Assembly (NCBI RefSeq): GCF_008086175.1
Contig: NZ_VSKM01000015.1
Location: forward strand, 1 to 64,000
Source of the DNA: Bizionia saleffrena
Lineage (GTDB): Bacteria > Bacteroidota > Bacteroidia > Flavobacteriales > Flavobacteriaceae
Reading direction: 5' to 3'
Length of the DNA stretch: 64,000 bases
Shown here: positions 1 to 10,995 of the stretch, piece by piece
Layout of the letters: each line of letters opens with the position of its first letter
Position numbering within the stretch: position 1 is the stretch's first letter
Translations under genes and position numbers: made by a program
The notes under the pieces: model-generated
Told to the model about the DNA's origin: nothing
Databases searched by the model: none
Seen by the model: the letters and a program-made list of their open reading frames with translations, nothing else

Positions 1-161
1 AAGCCTTTGAATTGCGCTAATTCTGATTGGTACTCCTTGGGCAGCACGTTCTTTTCTTCTAGGTAAAAATGAACCTTACCTTCTGATGATTTATGGTCTA
101 CAATTTCAAAATAATCCATAACGCCTTCCGGTAACAAATACTGTGCTAATTTTATATCCAA
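1..161 (-). CDS. ISAon1 first-ORF protein, N-terminal part (cut by window edge)
   Basis: This reads without interruption from a TTG at 161 to the window edge, about 53 codons. The segments YLLPEGVMDYFEIVDHK and VHFYLEEKNVLPKE match the usual N-terminal layout of the small first protein of ISAon1 elements, which is thought to assist the DDE transposase. It is a second, diverged copy relative to the fragment at 179-429, in the same orientation and immediately downstream. The rest lies outside the window, so I cannot say whether this copy is intact. The TTG start is a guess. Confidence 0.5.
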   Translation of the reverse strand, partial: MDIKLAQYLLPEGVMDYFEIVDHKSSEGKVHFYLEEKNVLPKEYQSELAQFKG

Positions 162-178
162 GATCTAATCTGTTTTTG

Positions 179-429
179 TCAAAGATAAAGTTTCTCCCCA
201 AGTTTTACGTTTGACCCTGTATTACCTCGAAGTGGAAAGTCTTGAATAGTAACTTCTTTATGAAAACCGTGGGCAATAAGGATTTTGGATTTCTCTTCTT
301 TAGGAACCACATTGCGCTCTTCAAAATAAAGATGCATTACATCACCATTTTAGTATTTTTTATTAGATCGAAATGATTAATTAAAAATTCAGGAAGAATA
401 AGTTTGAGTAATTCAAGATAATTTTCCAC
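179..429 (-). pseudogene. ISAon1 first-ORF protein remnant
   Basis: Translation from a GTG at 429 gives VENYLELLKLILPEFLINHF. After one frameshift near 350 it continues with MHLYFEERNVVPKE and FHKEVTIQDFPLRG before a stop at 179-181. These are the N-terminal and middle motifs of ISAon1 first-ORF proteins. The basic region with the conserved tryptophan that should follow the QDFPLRG motif is absent. That same region is found instead on the plus strand at about 489-677. The fragment is broken and short, so it is called a pseudogene. Confidence 0.6.
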
Positions 430-488
430 GTTTTTTTACAAAAAACGGAGTTTTATTTCAATTCACACACAACTTTTGAGAATGATCC

Positions 489-677
489 GGTTTCTTTCCA
501 GAAACTATTGTGCGGGATTTTAGAATACGAGGCAATAATGTGTTTCTACACATAACGCGGCGTAAATGAATCAATCTTACTGCGGGTAAAATAGTTACAA
601 CAAACTGGCCATTAGTAGCAAAAAGAACTAGAAGTACTGGCGATTTCGCTGATTTTTTAAAAGAACTCTATAAGTAA
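489..677 (+). pseudogene. ISAon1 first-ORF protein, C-terminal remnant
   Basis: The plus strand reads GFFPETIVRDFRIRG then VFLHITRRK, a TGA stop, then INLTAGKIVTTNWPLVAKRT and ends FLKELYK. Family members have a tryptophan where the TGA lies (a basic RRRRW-type motif), so this looks like a Trp-to-stop change. It sits directly ahead of the transposase remnant, as the first gene does in intact ISAon1 elements. There is no N-terminal half in this orientation. Confidence 0.6.
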
Positions 678-678
678 T

Positions 679-1640
679 AATGCTAATAGCACAGCAATAG
701 TAGCTAAATTGTATGGTGTAAACCCTAGAAGTATGCAAAGGCAGTGCAGAGATTATTTAAGCGACTTCAATTCTTGGAGTCAAAAGACACACGCAGAACA
801 ATGGAAGTTGTTTCCTAAAAACAGCGGCTGCTACCTTTCTTTAGGCGAGACCGCTTTTTCCAACGTTGATTTATATACCATTCTAACCAATAAAGATGCA
901 AAAGGAAATAAAGGAGCGATAATAGCTATGGTAAAAGGAACTAAGGCAGATGTAGTTATACAATATTCCATAAGATGCCTCTAAAACAAAGAAAGAAGGT
1001 TAAGGATACGGCGGCTAATATGGGCTTATCGTAAAAAAATCATTCTCAAACTGCACTTTGGTTATAGACCGTTTCTATGTCCAAAAACTAGCGTTAGATG
1101 CATTGCAAGAAATTAGAATCAAACACACATGGGAAGCTTTTGACGCTGAAAATGATGCCATAGAATAGACTAGAAATAAAGCATTAAAATACAATCTTGA
1201 AGTTTTATCTAACGGTGATACAACAAAGCAACTATTGGCCAGAAGTAGATACTTACAGTATAAACCCACTCGTAAATGGACTGAAAATCAATCAAAAAGA
1301 TCAGAAGTTCTTTTTGAAAAGTGTCCCGATTTAAAAAAGGCATATAAGTTATGTCAAAATTTATCATGGATATTTAATCACACAAAAGATAAAACTTCGG
1401 CACTAGCACGTTTAGCTAAATGGGATGAGAAAGTAAGAAAGGCGTGATTTAAAAGCTTTAATACCATATCCAGAACCATGTCTATACACTACCAAAACAT
1501 AATAAACTACTTTGACAACAGAAGCACAAATGCATCAGCAGAACCTTTCAATGCAAAAATAAAAGTGTTTAGAGTTCAATTTAGAGGAGTTAGAAACGTC
1601 AACTTTTACAACTGACTACTATTTCTGCTTAATCCTAAAA
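679..1640 (+). pseudogene. ISAon1-family DDE transposase remnant
   Basis: The reading frame starts near 680 with a segment resembling the family N-terminus (NSTAIVAKLYGVNPR). It then has YLSDFNSWSQKTHAEQWKLF and AFSNVDLYTILTNKDAKGNK. After a frameshift near 970-1050 it resumes with DRFYVQKLALDALQEIRIKH. An in-frame stop follows (about 1166), then LLARSRYLQYKPTRKW, another stop near 1446, and the catalytic-end motif NRSTNASAE followed by FNAKIKVF near 1520. The final segment RGVRNVNF precedes stops. The family order is complete, but at least one frameshift and two stops make it non-functional. Confidence 0.8.
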
Positions 1641-1833
1641 TTCCACAAGTTTTATTCTTGAACCCAGATCGAAAGATCGAAGAGAAGAACGTAATTAATG
1701 GGTAGCATTAAGCAGCTCTCCTTAGTCTTGAGATAAATTTTTGAAATTAGATATTTAAGTTTTAAAGGTTAGAATCTTTTAATAATTTGAAATATTTATA
1801 AATTAACTATTCAATTTTAAGTTGTAGTACAAG

Positions 1834-2067
1834 TTATTTTTTATGGAATAAGCTATCCATAATAGTGTTTAATCCTTTAAAGGCAAAAATGATTGCAGCG
1901 ATACACACCGCACCTCCAAGAATAAGTAAAGGGATATATAATGGCTTTTCTTGATTACTGAAGGCAACATATAAGATGGATGGGCCAATAAACATAAAGG
2001 CTATGGCTACAGCTATTTTTTTTACTCCTTTAACAAGGATATCTTTATTTGTTCTCTTTGTTTCCAT
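1834..2067 (-). CDS. Small two-helix membrane protein (DUF6095-like)
   Basis: About 77 residues when started at the internal ATG at 2067; an ATG at 2082 would add five residues. It has a basic N-terminus, two hydrophobic segments (roughly residues 18-38 and 45-65) and a short basic tail ending FHKK. The gene overlaps the last codons of murQ by about 20 bases, which implies translational coupling. Size and layout match the flavobacterial DUF6095 proteins of unknown function that commonly follow murQ. I recognise the family by layout and context, not by a catalytic motif. Confidence 0.7.
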   Translation of the reverse strand: METKRTNKDILVKGVKKIAVAIAFMFIGPSILYVAFSNQEKPLYIPLLILGGAVCIAAIIFAFKGLNTIMDSLFHKK

Positions 2068-2875
2068 TGGTATAGGCTTCAATTGATGCTCTTACATTCT
2101 TATAGTGTTCTAAAAGTGATTGGGCCTCTGTTCGTGAAATATTTAATTCGGACATTATCATTTTTATGCCACGGTCAACTAACTTATTATTACTAAGTTG
2201 CATATCGACCATTTTATTCCCCTTGACTTTTCCTAATTGTATCATTACGGTAGTAGTAATCATATTTAGGACTAGCTTTTGGGCTGTTCCAGCTTTCATT
2301 CTTGAACTTCCTGTAACAAATTCAGGACCAACGATAACTTCGATAGGGAATTGAGCTGCTTGAGATAAGGGACTGTCTTTATTACAAGTAATACAGCCTG
2401 TAGTAATTTTATGGTCATTACAGATTTTTAATGCGTGTATAACATAAGGTGTTGTTCCCGAGGCAGCTATACCGATAACAATATCATTTTTAGTAATGTT
2501 GTGTTTTTGCAAGTCTTTCCAGCCTTGGGTTTTAGAATCCTCGGCAAACTCTACAGCTTCTCTAATAGCGATATCACCGCCAGCTATTAAACCAATAACT
2601 AAGTCGTGTGGGACTCCAAATGTTGGAGGGCATTCTGAGGCATCTACAATACCTAATCTTCCGCTAGTTCCTGCACCTAGATAAAAAATGCGTCCCCCGT
2701 TTTTAAGTTTCAAAACGGCCTGATCAATTAAAGATTCAATTTGAGGTACTGCTTTTTCTACAGCTAACGGAACGGTTTTATCTTCTTTATTAATGCTAGT
2801 AAGAAGTTGTTGAACACTCATCTTTTCGAGATGATTATAGTTTGACTCTTTTTCGGTAGTTTTAATGAAATCCAT
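2045..2875 (-). CDS. murQ: N-acetylmuramic acid 6-phosphate etherase MurQ
   Basis: 276 residues, the usual family length. MurQ cleaves the lactyl ether of MurNAc 6-phosphate to give GlcNAc 6-phosphate and D-lactate, in cytoplasmic peptidoglycan recycling. The SIS-domain sugar-phosphate loop is visible (GAGTSGRLG at residues 67-75), followed by the ASECPPTFG segment, GIAASGTTPYV and the late motif VTGSSRMKAGTAQK. The C-terminal part has the helical tail with NNKLVDRG. It is the first gene of a two-gene unit with the small membrane protein that overlaps its 3' end. No other recycling enzyme lies nearby. Confidence 0.93.
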   Translation of the reverse strand: MDFIKTTEKESNYNHLEKMSVQQLLTSINKEDKTVPLAVEKAVPQIESLIDQAVLKLKNGGRIFYLGAGTSGRLGIVDASECPPTFGVPHDLVIGLIAGGDIAIREAVEFAEDSKTQGWKDLQKHNITKNDIVIGIAASGTTPYVIHALKICNDHKITTGCITCNKDSPLSQAAQFPIEVIVGPEFVTGSSRMKAGTAQKLVLNMITTTVMIQLGKVKGNKMVDMQLSNNKLVDRGIKMIMSELNISRTEAQSLLEHYKNVRASIEAYTNGNKENK

Positions 2876-2946
2876 AATTCAAAAATACACTATTTAGCCC
2901 AATTTTTTGATGTTTTGCGTTAGTGGTTGAGCAATTGTTGAAGCTC

Positions 2947-2964
2947 TCCCGATTGGTATCGGGA
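2947..2964. repeat. Short intergenic palindrome
   Basis: A perfect 7-base inverted repeat TCCCGAT-tggt-ATCGGGA in a small GC-rich island between murQ and the DUF4249 gene. A related imperfect hairpin with the same TATCGGGAGCGC core occurs at 10916-10942. There is no T-run, so it is not an ordinary terminator. It resembles the short interspersed palindromes common in flavobacterial genomes. Confidence 0.5.
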
Positions 2965-3148
2965 AGCGACTTGCGAAGACACGACCTGCAGGGTAACGCC
3001 CAAATTATTTTTAATGAATTAGTTAATAGACAAATGATGTCTAAAGTACAATCTAATTTTAGATTATATTACAGTGGGATGATGTAGTACGATTTGCGCT
3101 AGAAATCCTTATGAAGGAATGGTATAAATCAATTTGAACTTGTAATGA

Positions 3149-3964
3149 TTATTCGACGGTATAAATTAATTCGTTGGCCTGTGAAAGTCTGAAATATCCT
3201 AAAGGAAAATTATCTGGCTTGGTTACATTTATGCAGTTACCGCGTACGGTTGCTGGTTGCGTTTGGAATGGACCACCACCACTTTGGTTGCTTTGCTGTA
3301 AAAGAACAGTCATATAAACGAAAAACTGTTCTGATATTCCGTAATTACGAATTTTGAGTTGGTCTCCAGCTTTTAAATCTTCTTCTGAAAAAAAGGCAAA
3401 TATTTGATTGCCATTAAAAAACTCATCTTCGTAGACTTCTAATGTTGGTATAATGGCGATATCTGTAATAAATTCGTAGAAATAGTAGTTTTCTTGATTT
3501 TCAGGATCTGTATAATAGGCTTTTATTTCTATATCTTCACCTGAGAATCCACCGTCATTTTTTTGTTCGATATAATCTATTGGCGTAACAGACGTTAATG
3601 TTTCGGTGGCGGTATAGTCTTCATTTTTATAAGTAATATTCAAGGTATATTCTGAATCTATAACAGGTATAAAAGTAGAATTTTTATAGATACCACTATT
3701 ATTTTCCTCAGTAAAAAAAAAAGTGTTATTTGCTGTATCTGTAATGGTTACAATGGCATTGTTTGCCGGCGGAATAGTAGTGTTAAAATAGGGTGCTGAT
3801 TGAGTGAGTTTAACTTCTTGCACGTTCCCGGCGGTACCATTAAACCAATTAATAGAGGCTTCAATAACCAATTTGGGTTCGGCTTTAGGGACTTGGATAT
3901 CTATAACATCTTCGCAAGAAAACGTGCTAATAAGAAGTAAAAATAGGAGACTTAATTTTTTCAT
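3149..3964 (-). CDS. DUF4249 lipoprotein, partner of TonB receptor
   Basis: 271 residues with a lipoprotein signal peptide: basic MKK, a hydrophobic stretch, then a lipobox ending at Cys17 (STFSC). After the cysteine it reads EDVIDIQVPKAEPKLVIEAS, the typical opening of DUF4249 proteins, whose beta-rich body is thought to sit on the outer membrane beside a TonB-dependent receptor. It starts three bases after the stop of the upstream receptor gene, so the two are cotranscribed. The ligand is unknown. The family often reaches 300-400 residues, so this is a compact member. Confidence 0.85.
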   Translation of the reverse strand: MKKLSLLFLLLISTFSCEDVIDIQVPKAEPKLVIEASINWFNGTAGNVQEVKLTQSAPYFNTTIPPANNAIVTITDTANNTFFFTEENNSGIYKNSTFIPVIDSEYTLNITYKNEDYTATETLTSVTPIDYIEQKNDGGFSGEDIEIKAYYTDPENQENYYFYEFITDIAIIPTLEVYEDEFFNGNQIFAFFSEEDLKAGDQLKIRNYGISEQFFVYMTVLLQQSNQSGGGPFQTQPATVRGNCINVTKPDNFPLGYFRLSQANELIYTVE

Positions 3965-3967
3965 AAT

Positions 3968-6337
3968 TTAAAACTTAAAATTGTAAGAAACAGATGGAAT
4001 AATACCGAAAATGGCTAGGCGAGTGGCCTCGTTTGTTCCTGTAATTCTATTCTCTCCAAAGGAAATAGACGCGGCATTACGTCTATTATACAGGTTATAA
4101 ATACCAAACACCCAGTTGCTTTGCCAACCTTCATTTTTATTCGGTTTTGGCGTGTAAGTTGCCGACAAATCTAAACGGTGGTAGCTAGGTAAGCGTGTAG
4201 AATTACGATCGCTATAATTAGGGATACTAATGCCATTGTAAACATATTGCCCGTTTGGATAAGTCGTTGGCTGGCCCGTTTGAAACAAAAAATTAGCATT
4301 TAATAACCATTTTTTGTTTATATCGTAGCTTGCTGTAATAGATATATCGTGGGTTTTATCGTAAGGCGTATTATACCAATTTCCATTATTTATTCCGGTT
4401 TCTATAGGTGTTCGGCCCTCTGTTTTTTGTTCGGATTTTGAAAGTGTGTAAGATAGCCAGCCTTTCAAGCGGCCCTCATTTTTTCTTAATAGAAGTTCTA
4501 ATCCGTAGGCCCGGGATTTTCCATTTAAAATAACGCGTTCGATGGCGTCGTTTGCGATTAAATTGGTGCCGTCTATATAATCTATTCTATTTTTGATGTC
4601 TTTGTAATAGGTTTCTATTTCTAAAGAATAGGCGTCATCATAAAAATTCTTAAAATAACCAATAGCATATTGATCGAGTAATTGCGGTTTAATATATTTT
4701 CCGCTAGGCGCCCATACATCTAAAGGCGTAGGGGATGATGTGTTTGACAATAAGTGTAAATACTGACTCATTTTATTGTAGCTCGCTTTTACTGATGATG
4801 TGGCGTTAAGCTGATAAGCTAAAGCTATACGAGGCTCTATATTTGCAAAAGATTTTATAGTGTTACTTTGGTTAAATGATTCGGTGCCGATAGTTTTAGC
4901 TTGTTGGTAAATCTGGAAATCAGGATTAAAGACAACGGGGTTATCATTCTCATAGATGTTAAGTCCCTTTTGGCCTAACCTTAAAAACGAACTTAGTCGT
5001 ACGCCATAGGACGCCGTTAATTTATTAGAGATTTTATGTTCAGCATCTACGTACACTGCATTTTCGAAAGCATATTTTTTTATTAAATCTTGAGCATTAA
5101 TACCAGAAGTAGGGGTAGAAGGTTCTATCTCGCCAGGGTTAAAACTGTAATACATACTGTTTAATCCATATTGAAGTTTTAAAGAATTGCTTACATAATG
5201 TTTCAAATCGTATTTAAAATTCAGGTTTGATATGCCCGACTGCCAATCGAACTCCACAAAATTTAGGTTAAGACCATAATAATAATCAGAATAAATTAAA
5301 GACATATTACTGAATATTTTATCTGAAAATAGATGGTTCCATCTAAAATTTACAACGGTGTTACCATACGTGTTTTCGAAGCTATCGGAAATACTAAATA
5401 CATCGCGACCAAAATATCCCGATAAATAAATGTTATTTTTACTATTTAATTTATAGCTTAACTTTGTGTTGAGATCGTAGAAATAAGCGATGTTATTTAT
5501 ATCGAAAATAGGAAGGAATAAATGGGCATAAGAACTTCTTCCTCCTAATAGGAAAGCGCCTTTTTCTTTTTTAAGAGGTCCTTCAACTAAGAGTCGGCTG
5601 GACACTAAACCCAGACCACCATTAGCTTGAAAAGATTTGTTATTACCTTCTTTTTGATAAATATCTAGTACTGATGATACGCGACCGCCATAGCGCGCAG
5701 GAATTCCACCTTTATAGAGTTTTAAATCTTTAATGGCATCAGGATTAAAAACCGAGAAAAAACCGAATAAATGGGAAGAATTAAATATGGTAGCTTCGTC
5801 TAAAAGAATTAAATTCTGATCCGCAGAACCACCGCGAACATTAAATCCAGAGGCGCCTTCGCCGGCACTAGTAACGCCAGGAAGTAAGGTGATTGCTTTA
5901 ATCACATCGGCCTCGCCTAGCACAACAGGAATTTGTTGAATGGTAGAAGAACTCAATGCATTGACACTCATTTGAGGGCTTTTTATGTTTAGTTTTTCAA
6001 CATTCTCAGTAATAATGACTTCGTCTAGACTTTCTAAAGATTCGTTTAAAGTAAATGTTTGTGAAATGTTTTGGTCTAAGATAATGGTTTCGATACGTTG
6101 TTTATACCCCAAGTAACTTATAACAACTTCATACTCTCCTTTAGGCATTGTTATCGAGAAAAAGCCGTATTCGTTAGTTATAGTGCCAACTCTTTCATTG
6201 GGGAAAATGATGTTTACGCCTATAAGCGTTTCGTTGCTATTTTCTTCTAAAACAGAACCGCTCAATGTAAATCTTTCTTGTGCATAAAGCTGAAAAGAGA
6301 AGCAAGTAAAGCAAAGAATAAGAAGTTTTTTTATCAC
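3968..6337 (-). CDS. TonB-dependent receptor with CarboxypepD_reg domain
   Basis: 789 residues, outer-membrane protein. A signal peptide ends at LYAQ (residues 1-19). A carboxypeptidase-like regulatory domain follows (about 24-110), with GVNIIFPNERVGTITNEYGF. The plug region (about 130-230) contains VIKAITLLPGV and the family phrase GFNVRGGSADQNLILLDEA. The remainder is the beta-barrel, ending in the aromatic-rich strand PSVSYNFKF. The receptor and the DUF4249 lipoprotein behind it form an uptake pair comparable to SusC/SusD. The substrate cannot be read from sequence. No sigma/anti-sigma pair is adjacent. Confidence 0.9.
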   Translation of the reverse strand: MIKKLLILCFTCFSFQLYAQERFTLSGSVLEENSNETLIGVNIIFPNERVGTITNEYGFFSITMPKGEYEVVISYLGYKQRIETIILDQNISQTFTLNESLESLDEVIITENVEKLNIKSPQMSVNALSSSTIQQIPVVLGEADVIKAITLLPGVTSAGEGASGFNVRGGSADQNLILLDEATIFNSSHLFGFFSVFNPDAIKDLKLYKGGIPARYGGRVSSVLDIYQKEGNNKSFQANGGLGLVSSRLLVEGPLKKEKGAFLLGGRSSYAHLFLPIFDINNIAYFYDLNTKLSYKLNSKNNIYLSGYFGRDVFSISDSFENTYGNTVVNFRWNHLFSDKIFSNMSLIYSDYYYGLNLNFVEFDWQSGISNLNFKYDLKHYVSNSLKLQYGLNSMYYSFNPGEIEPSTPTSGINAQDLIKKYAFENAVYVDAEHKISNKLTASYGVRLSSFLRLGQKGLNIYENDNPVVFNPDFQIYQQAKTIGTESFNQSNTIKSFANIEPRIALAYQLNATSSVKASYNKMSQYLHLLSNTSSPTPLDVWAPSGKYIKPQLLDQYAIGYFKNFYDDAYSLEIETYYKDIKNRIDYIDGTNLIANDAIERVILNGKSRAYGLELLLRKNEGRLKGWLSYTLSKSEQKTEGRTPIETGINNGNWYNTPYDKTHDISITASYDINKKWLLNANFLFQTGQPTTYPNGQYVYNGISIPNYSDRNSTRLPSYHRLDLSATYTPKPNKNEGWQSNWVFGIYNLYNRRNAASISFGENRITGTNEATRLAIFGIIPSVSYNFKF

Positions 6338-6502
6338 GATTTAGGTTGTTTTTTATGAATACTAAAATAATGAAAAAGCCCTAAATTATTAAGCATTTCT
6401 AAATATTATTACCATTATTATGAAGAAATTAGTTTTAATATTATTTATCTATGTTTTGTAAAACACTAACAAATACAATGTTGGTTATAAAATGATTAAA
6501 AC

Positions 6503-6531
6503 AAAAAAAGCACCCCAATGGGTGCTTTTTT
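6503..6531 (-). terminator. Rho-independent terminator after icd
   Basis: An inverted repeat AAAAAAGCACCC-caat-GGGTGCTTTTTT lies 20-50 bases downstream of the isocitrate dehydrogenase stop on the minus strand. T-runs flank both sides, so it could act in either direction, but only the minus-strand gene ends here. Confidence 0.85.
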
Positions 6532-6552
6532 AATATATGTAGTAAGTACTAA

Positions 6553-8784
<2,232 letters not shown>

Positions 8785-8935
8785 TTAGTGTATGCTTTGT
8801 TTTAACAATTAAGAGTTGCGAATATACGAAATTCTTATAGCTTTTTAAAGACTTAAACAAAGTGCTTTTTAGATTTAATAACCTTTTTATTTTATAAGAT
8901 GAAAATTATAAAATTCTTAAAAATAGTGTGTTTTA

Positions 8936-9508
8936 TTATATAATTACCACCTTATAATCAGTTAATAAACCCAATGCATTCTCTTTAGAGAATTTTGCGC
9001 CCTTAATTTTGTTGTATCGGGGAGAAATACTCAAGTTTTTAGCAGAGGAGAGGTCTGCCTTTTCTAAGTTTGTACTATTAAATAGCGCTTGACTTAAATC
9101 GCAATTAGCTAAAACGGCACCAGAGAGATCTGCGTTTGTAAAATCGGTTTTCTGTAAATTACAATCGATAAACGCAGTGTTTTTTAATGATAAACCATAA
9201 AAAGAAGCCAAACTTAAATTACACGCTACAAAAGATAATTCTAGTAAAAACGGATTACTAGCGTTAAAGGGAGTGCCTAAAAGTTTACAATTATTAAAAG
9301 TAACGGATTTAAAAGCGGTGTTTTTAATTTTAGCCGAACTAAAATTACAATCTATAAACTCACAGTCTAAAAAGGCAGTCGATGTTAAATACATAGCCGT
9401 AAAATCGCAATCTATAAATGTACAATTATCGTATTCTGCGTTTAGTAATTCTGCGGAAGAAAACGGCGTCCTTTTATAAGTGGCATCGGTAATATAGGGT
9501 GCATTCAT
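8936..9508 (-). CDS. Pentapeptide-repeat protein
   Basis: 190 residues from the ATG at 9508; an upstream TTG at 9547 is in frame but less likely. The body is a run of five-residue units of A(D/N)LXX type, for example FIDCDF, FLDCEF, FIDCNF, TNADLSGAVLANCDLS and STNLEKADLSSA. Such proteins fold as a right-handed quadrilateral beta-helix. Some bind DNA gyrase, but most have no known role, and nothing here points to gyrase protection. Cysteine is unusually common at the outward positions of the first coils. It is an isolated gene. Confidence 0.88.
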   Translation of the reverse strand: MNAPYITDATYKRTPFSSAELLNAEYDNCTFIDCDFTAMYLTSTAFLDCEFIDCNFSSAKIKNTAFKSVTFNNCKLLGTPFNASNPFLLELSFVACNLSLASFYGLSLKNTAFIDCNLQKTDFTNADLSGAVLANCDLSQALFNSTNLEKADLSSAKNLSISPRYNKIKGAKFSKENALGLLTDYKVVII

Positions 9509-9598
9509 TAAAATTTTATTTAAGTGCGTGGTAATAGTGAAACCCAAAAATACTCAATATATAGGCGATCGTAATACTAACAATTTAAATAAATAACA

Positions 9599-9641
9599 AA
9601 AGCCATAACACGATAGATTGAACTATAATTGTTATGGCTTT
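9599..9641. terminator. Orphan terminator-like hairpin
   Basis: Arms AAAGCCATAACA and TGTTATGGCTTT are perfectly complementary around a 19-base loop. Seven Ts follow on the plus strand and a weaker T-rich tract follows on the minus strand. It lies upstream of the pentapeptide gene start, and the next gene (rplS) has its own terminator at 10331-10361. No annotated gene ends here. Confidence 0.65.
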
Positions 9642-9649
9642 TTTTGAGA

Positions 9650-10320
9650 GAACGCATCGTGATCTATTTAGTTTTAACTAAAACAACCTAAAACTACTGT
9701 TTCACATTGGTTCGATTCAAGAGTTGTTAGCTCAATGATACATTGTGTAACTTTCAAAATGTATTGTTCTGTTACAAAAATGTATCCGTTAATTGTTTTT
9801 TAAACGCCTATGACTTCACCTCGTTTTAATATAGGTTGTATACGCATTTTGCTAATTAGTACTTTAATCATTTTCGATCTATTTCCTAAGGCTAGCTCTG
9901 GTTTTAATATGTGGTGAATAGTTTAAAATACACACCATTAAAACACTGTAGTTTCTAAGTCTAAATATAAAATGAAATTACTTCGAAACTAAAAAAACAA
10001 TTTAAACTTAATTTTTTGAGACATTGAGAAAGTAGAATGTTTTTACTTTAATATAAAAATGTGTTATTATAACTAAACTAAATCAATACATTTTTATATA
10101 TAAAATACTGTATTATTAATTCTAAATATCTATAAAAATTAAGGTGTTAAAGAACGTAATGTTCGAATTTAATTGCACGTAGATTTTTTAAATCATTACC
10201 CAAATAAACGCGGGGTGGTCTTAAATTCTCTCACTAAGATACATTATAGTTTCCTGTATTCCTAAAGCTTTAACATTTTAGTTGTCAATGTGTTATAAAC
10301 AGAGGTTATTAACAATTGTT
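9650..10320. other. Gene-free AT-rich stretch
   Basis: About 670 bases with no credible open reading frame on either strand. Three helically spaced ATACATT/AATGTAT boxes lie at 9738-9785, and a further ATACATT occurs near 10086. An orphan terminator bounds the left side and the rplS terminator the right side, so a short non-coding transcript is possible, but I see no clear promoter for one. Confidence 0.4.
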
Positions 10321-10330
10321 AATAAAAGCA

Positions 10331-10361
10331 AAAGCCCTGTTTTAAAATAAAACAGGGCTTT
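10331..10361 (-). terminator. Terminator after rplS
   Basis: Inverted repeat AAAGCCCTGTTTTA-aaa-TAAAACAGGGCTTT about 20 bases beyond the rplS stop. On the minus strand it is followed by a T-rich tract. Confidence 0.85.
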
Positions 10362-10382
10362 ACAACTATATAGGAACAAAAA

Positions 10383-10736
10383 TTATTTTCTTCTTGCTTC
10401 TTTAATTCTAGCTTTCTTACCAGTAAGACCTCTAAAGTAAAAGATTCTAGCTCTACGAACTTGACCTTTTTTGTTGATTTCAATTTTCTGTAATGCCGGT
10501 AAGTTTACTGGGAAGATACGCTCTACACCAACTGTTCCAGATATTTTTCTAATTGTAAATGTTTCAGAAGAACCAGCGCCTCTTCTTTGTAATACGACAC
10601 CTCTAAAGAACTGTGTACGTACTTTTTCACCTTCTCTAATTTCGTAATAAACTGTGATCGTGTCACCAGCTCCGAACTCAGGAAAGTCCTTTTTTGTTAC
10701 AAACTCGTCTTGTACAAATTTTATTAAAGATTCCAT
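10383..10736 (-). CDS. rplS: 50S ribosomal protein L19
   Basis: 117 residues, normal for L19, which sits at the 30S-50S interface. The N-terminal FPEFGAGDTITVYYEI, the central FRGVVLQRRGAG followed by ETFTIRKIS, and GVERIFPVNLPALQKIEI are all diagnostic. The C-terminus is basic and ends KEARRK. In many bacteria rplS follows trmD, and trmD is the next intact gene upstream here, about 0.77 kb away with a broken gene between them. A good promoter lies at 10813-10843, so rplS is transcribed separately. Confidence 0.96.
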   Translation of the reverse strand: MESLIKFVQDEFVTKKDFPEFGAGDTITVYYEIREGEKVRTQFFRGVVLQRRGAGSSETFTIRKISGTVGVERIFPVNLPALQKIEINKKGQVRRARIFYFRGLTGKKARIKEARRK

Positions 10737-10812
10737 CTTTATTTCTTTTTAATAATTATAAATTCAAATTAACATTCGCGTATCTCGCCAGAGGTTAACC
10801 CGAAATTGGGTG

Positions 10813-10843
10813 CAAAAATAGCCATTATTTAGTAATTAGCAAG
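10813..10843 (-). promoter_or_regulatory. Bacteroidota-type promoter for rplS
   Basis: On the minus strand CTTG is followed after exactly 19 bases by TATTTTTG, matching the Bacteroidota consensus TTTG-N19-TAnnTTTG with one mismatch in the upstream box. It lies about 75 bases upstream of the rplS start codon. Confidence 0.7.
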
Positions 10844-10995
10844 TTATTTCTTCATTTTTATGGTGTTACCTTCTGCTCTTAAAAAGAGTGCAGTAGGTCA
10901 GGCTTTCACTACGCGCTTCCCAATGACTATCGGGAGCGCTTAAACACGCCGTTCAATCCTTAACACAAGCCTGCTTAGTATTTAACAGTAAAGTT

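Larger units (their letters stand above)
1..1690. mobile_element. Degraded ISAon1-family insertion sequence remnants
   Basis: The first 1.7 kb carries only pieces of ISAon1-type transposase genes. Two N-terminal pieces of the small first gene lie on the minus strand (1-161 and 179-429). A C-terminal piece of the first gene and most of the DDE transposase lie on the plus strand (about 489-1640). In intact ISAon1 elements both genes point the same way, so this arrangement means at least two copies and a rearrangement. Frameshifts and in-frame stops are present throughout the plus-strand part, so the element is dead. I could not define terminal inverted repeats. Confidence 0.75.

Noticed and set aside
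1235-1447. 70-codon frame as a separate small gene
   Set aside because: It is the middle of the ISAon1 transposase (LLARSRYLQYKP, DLKKAYKLCQN), not an independent gene.
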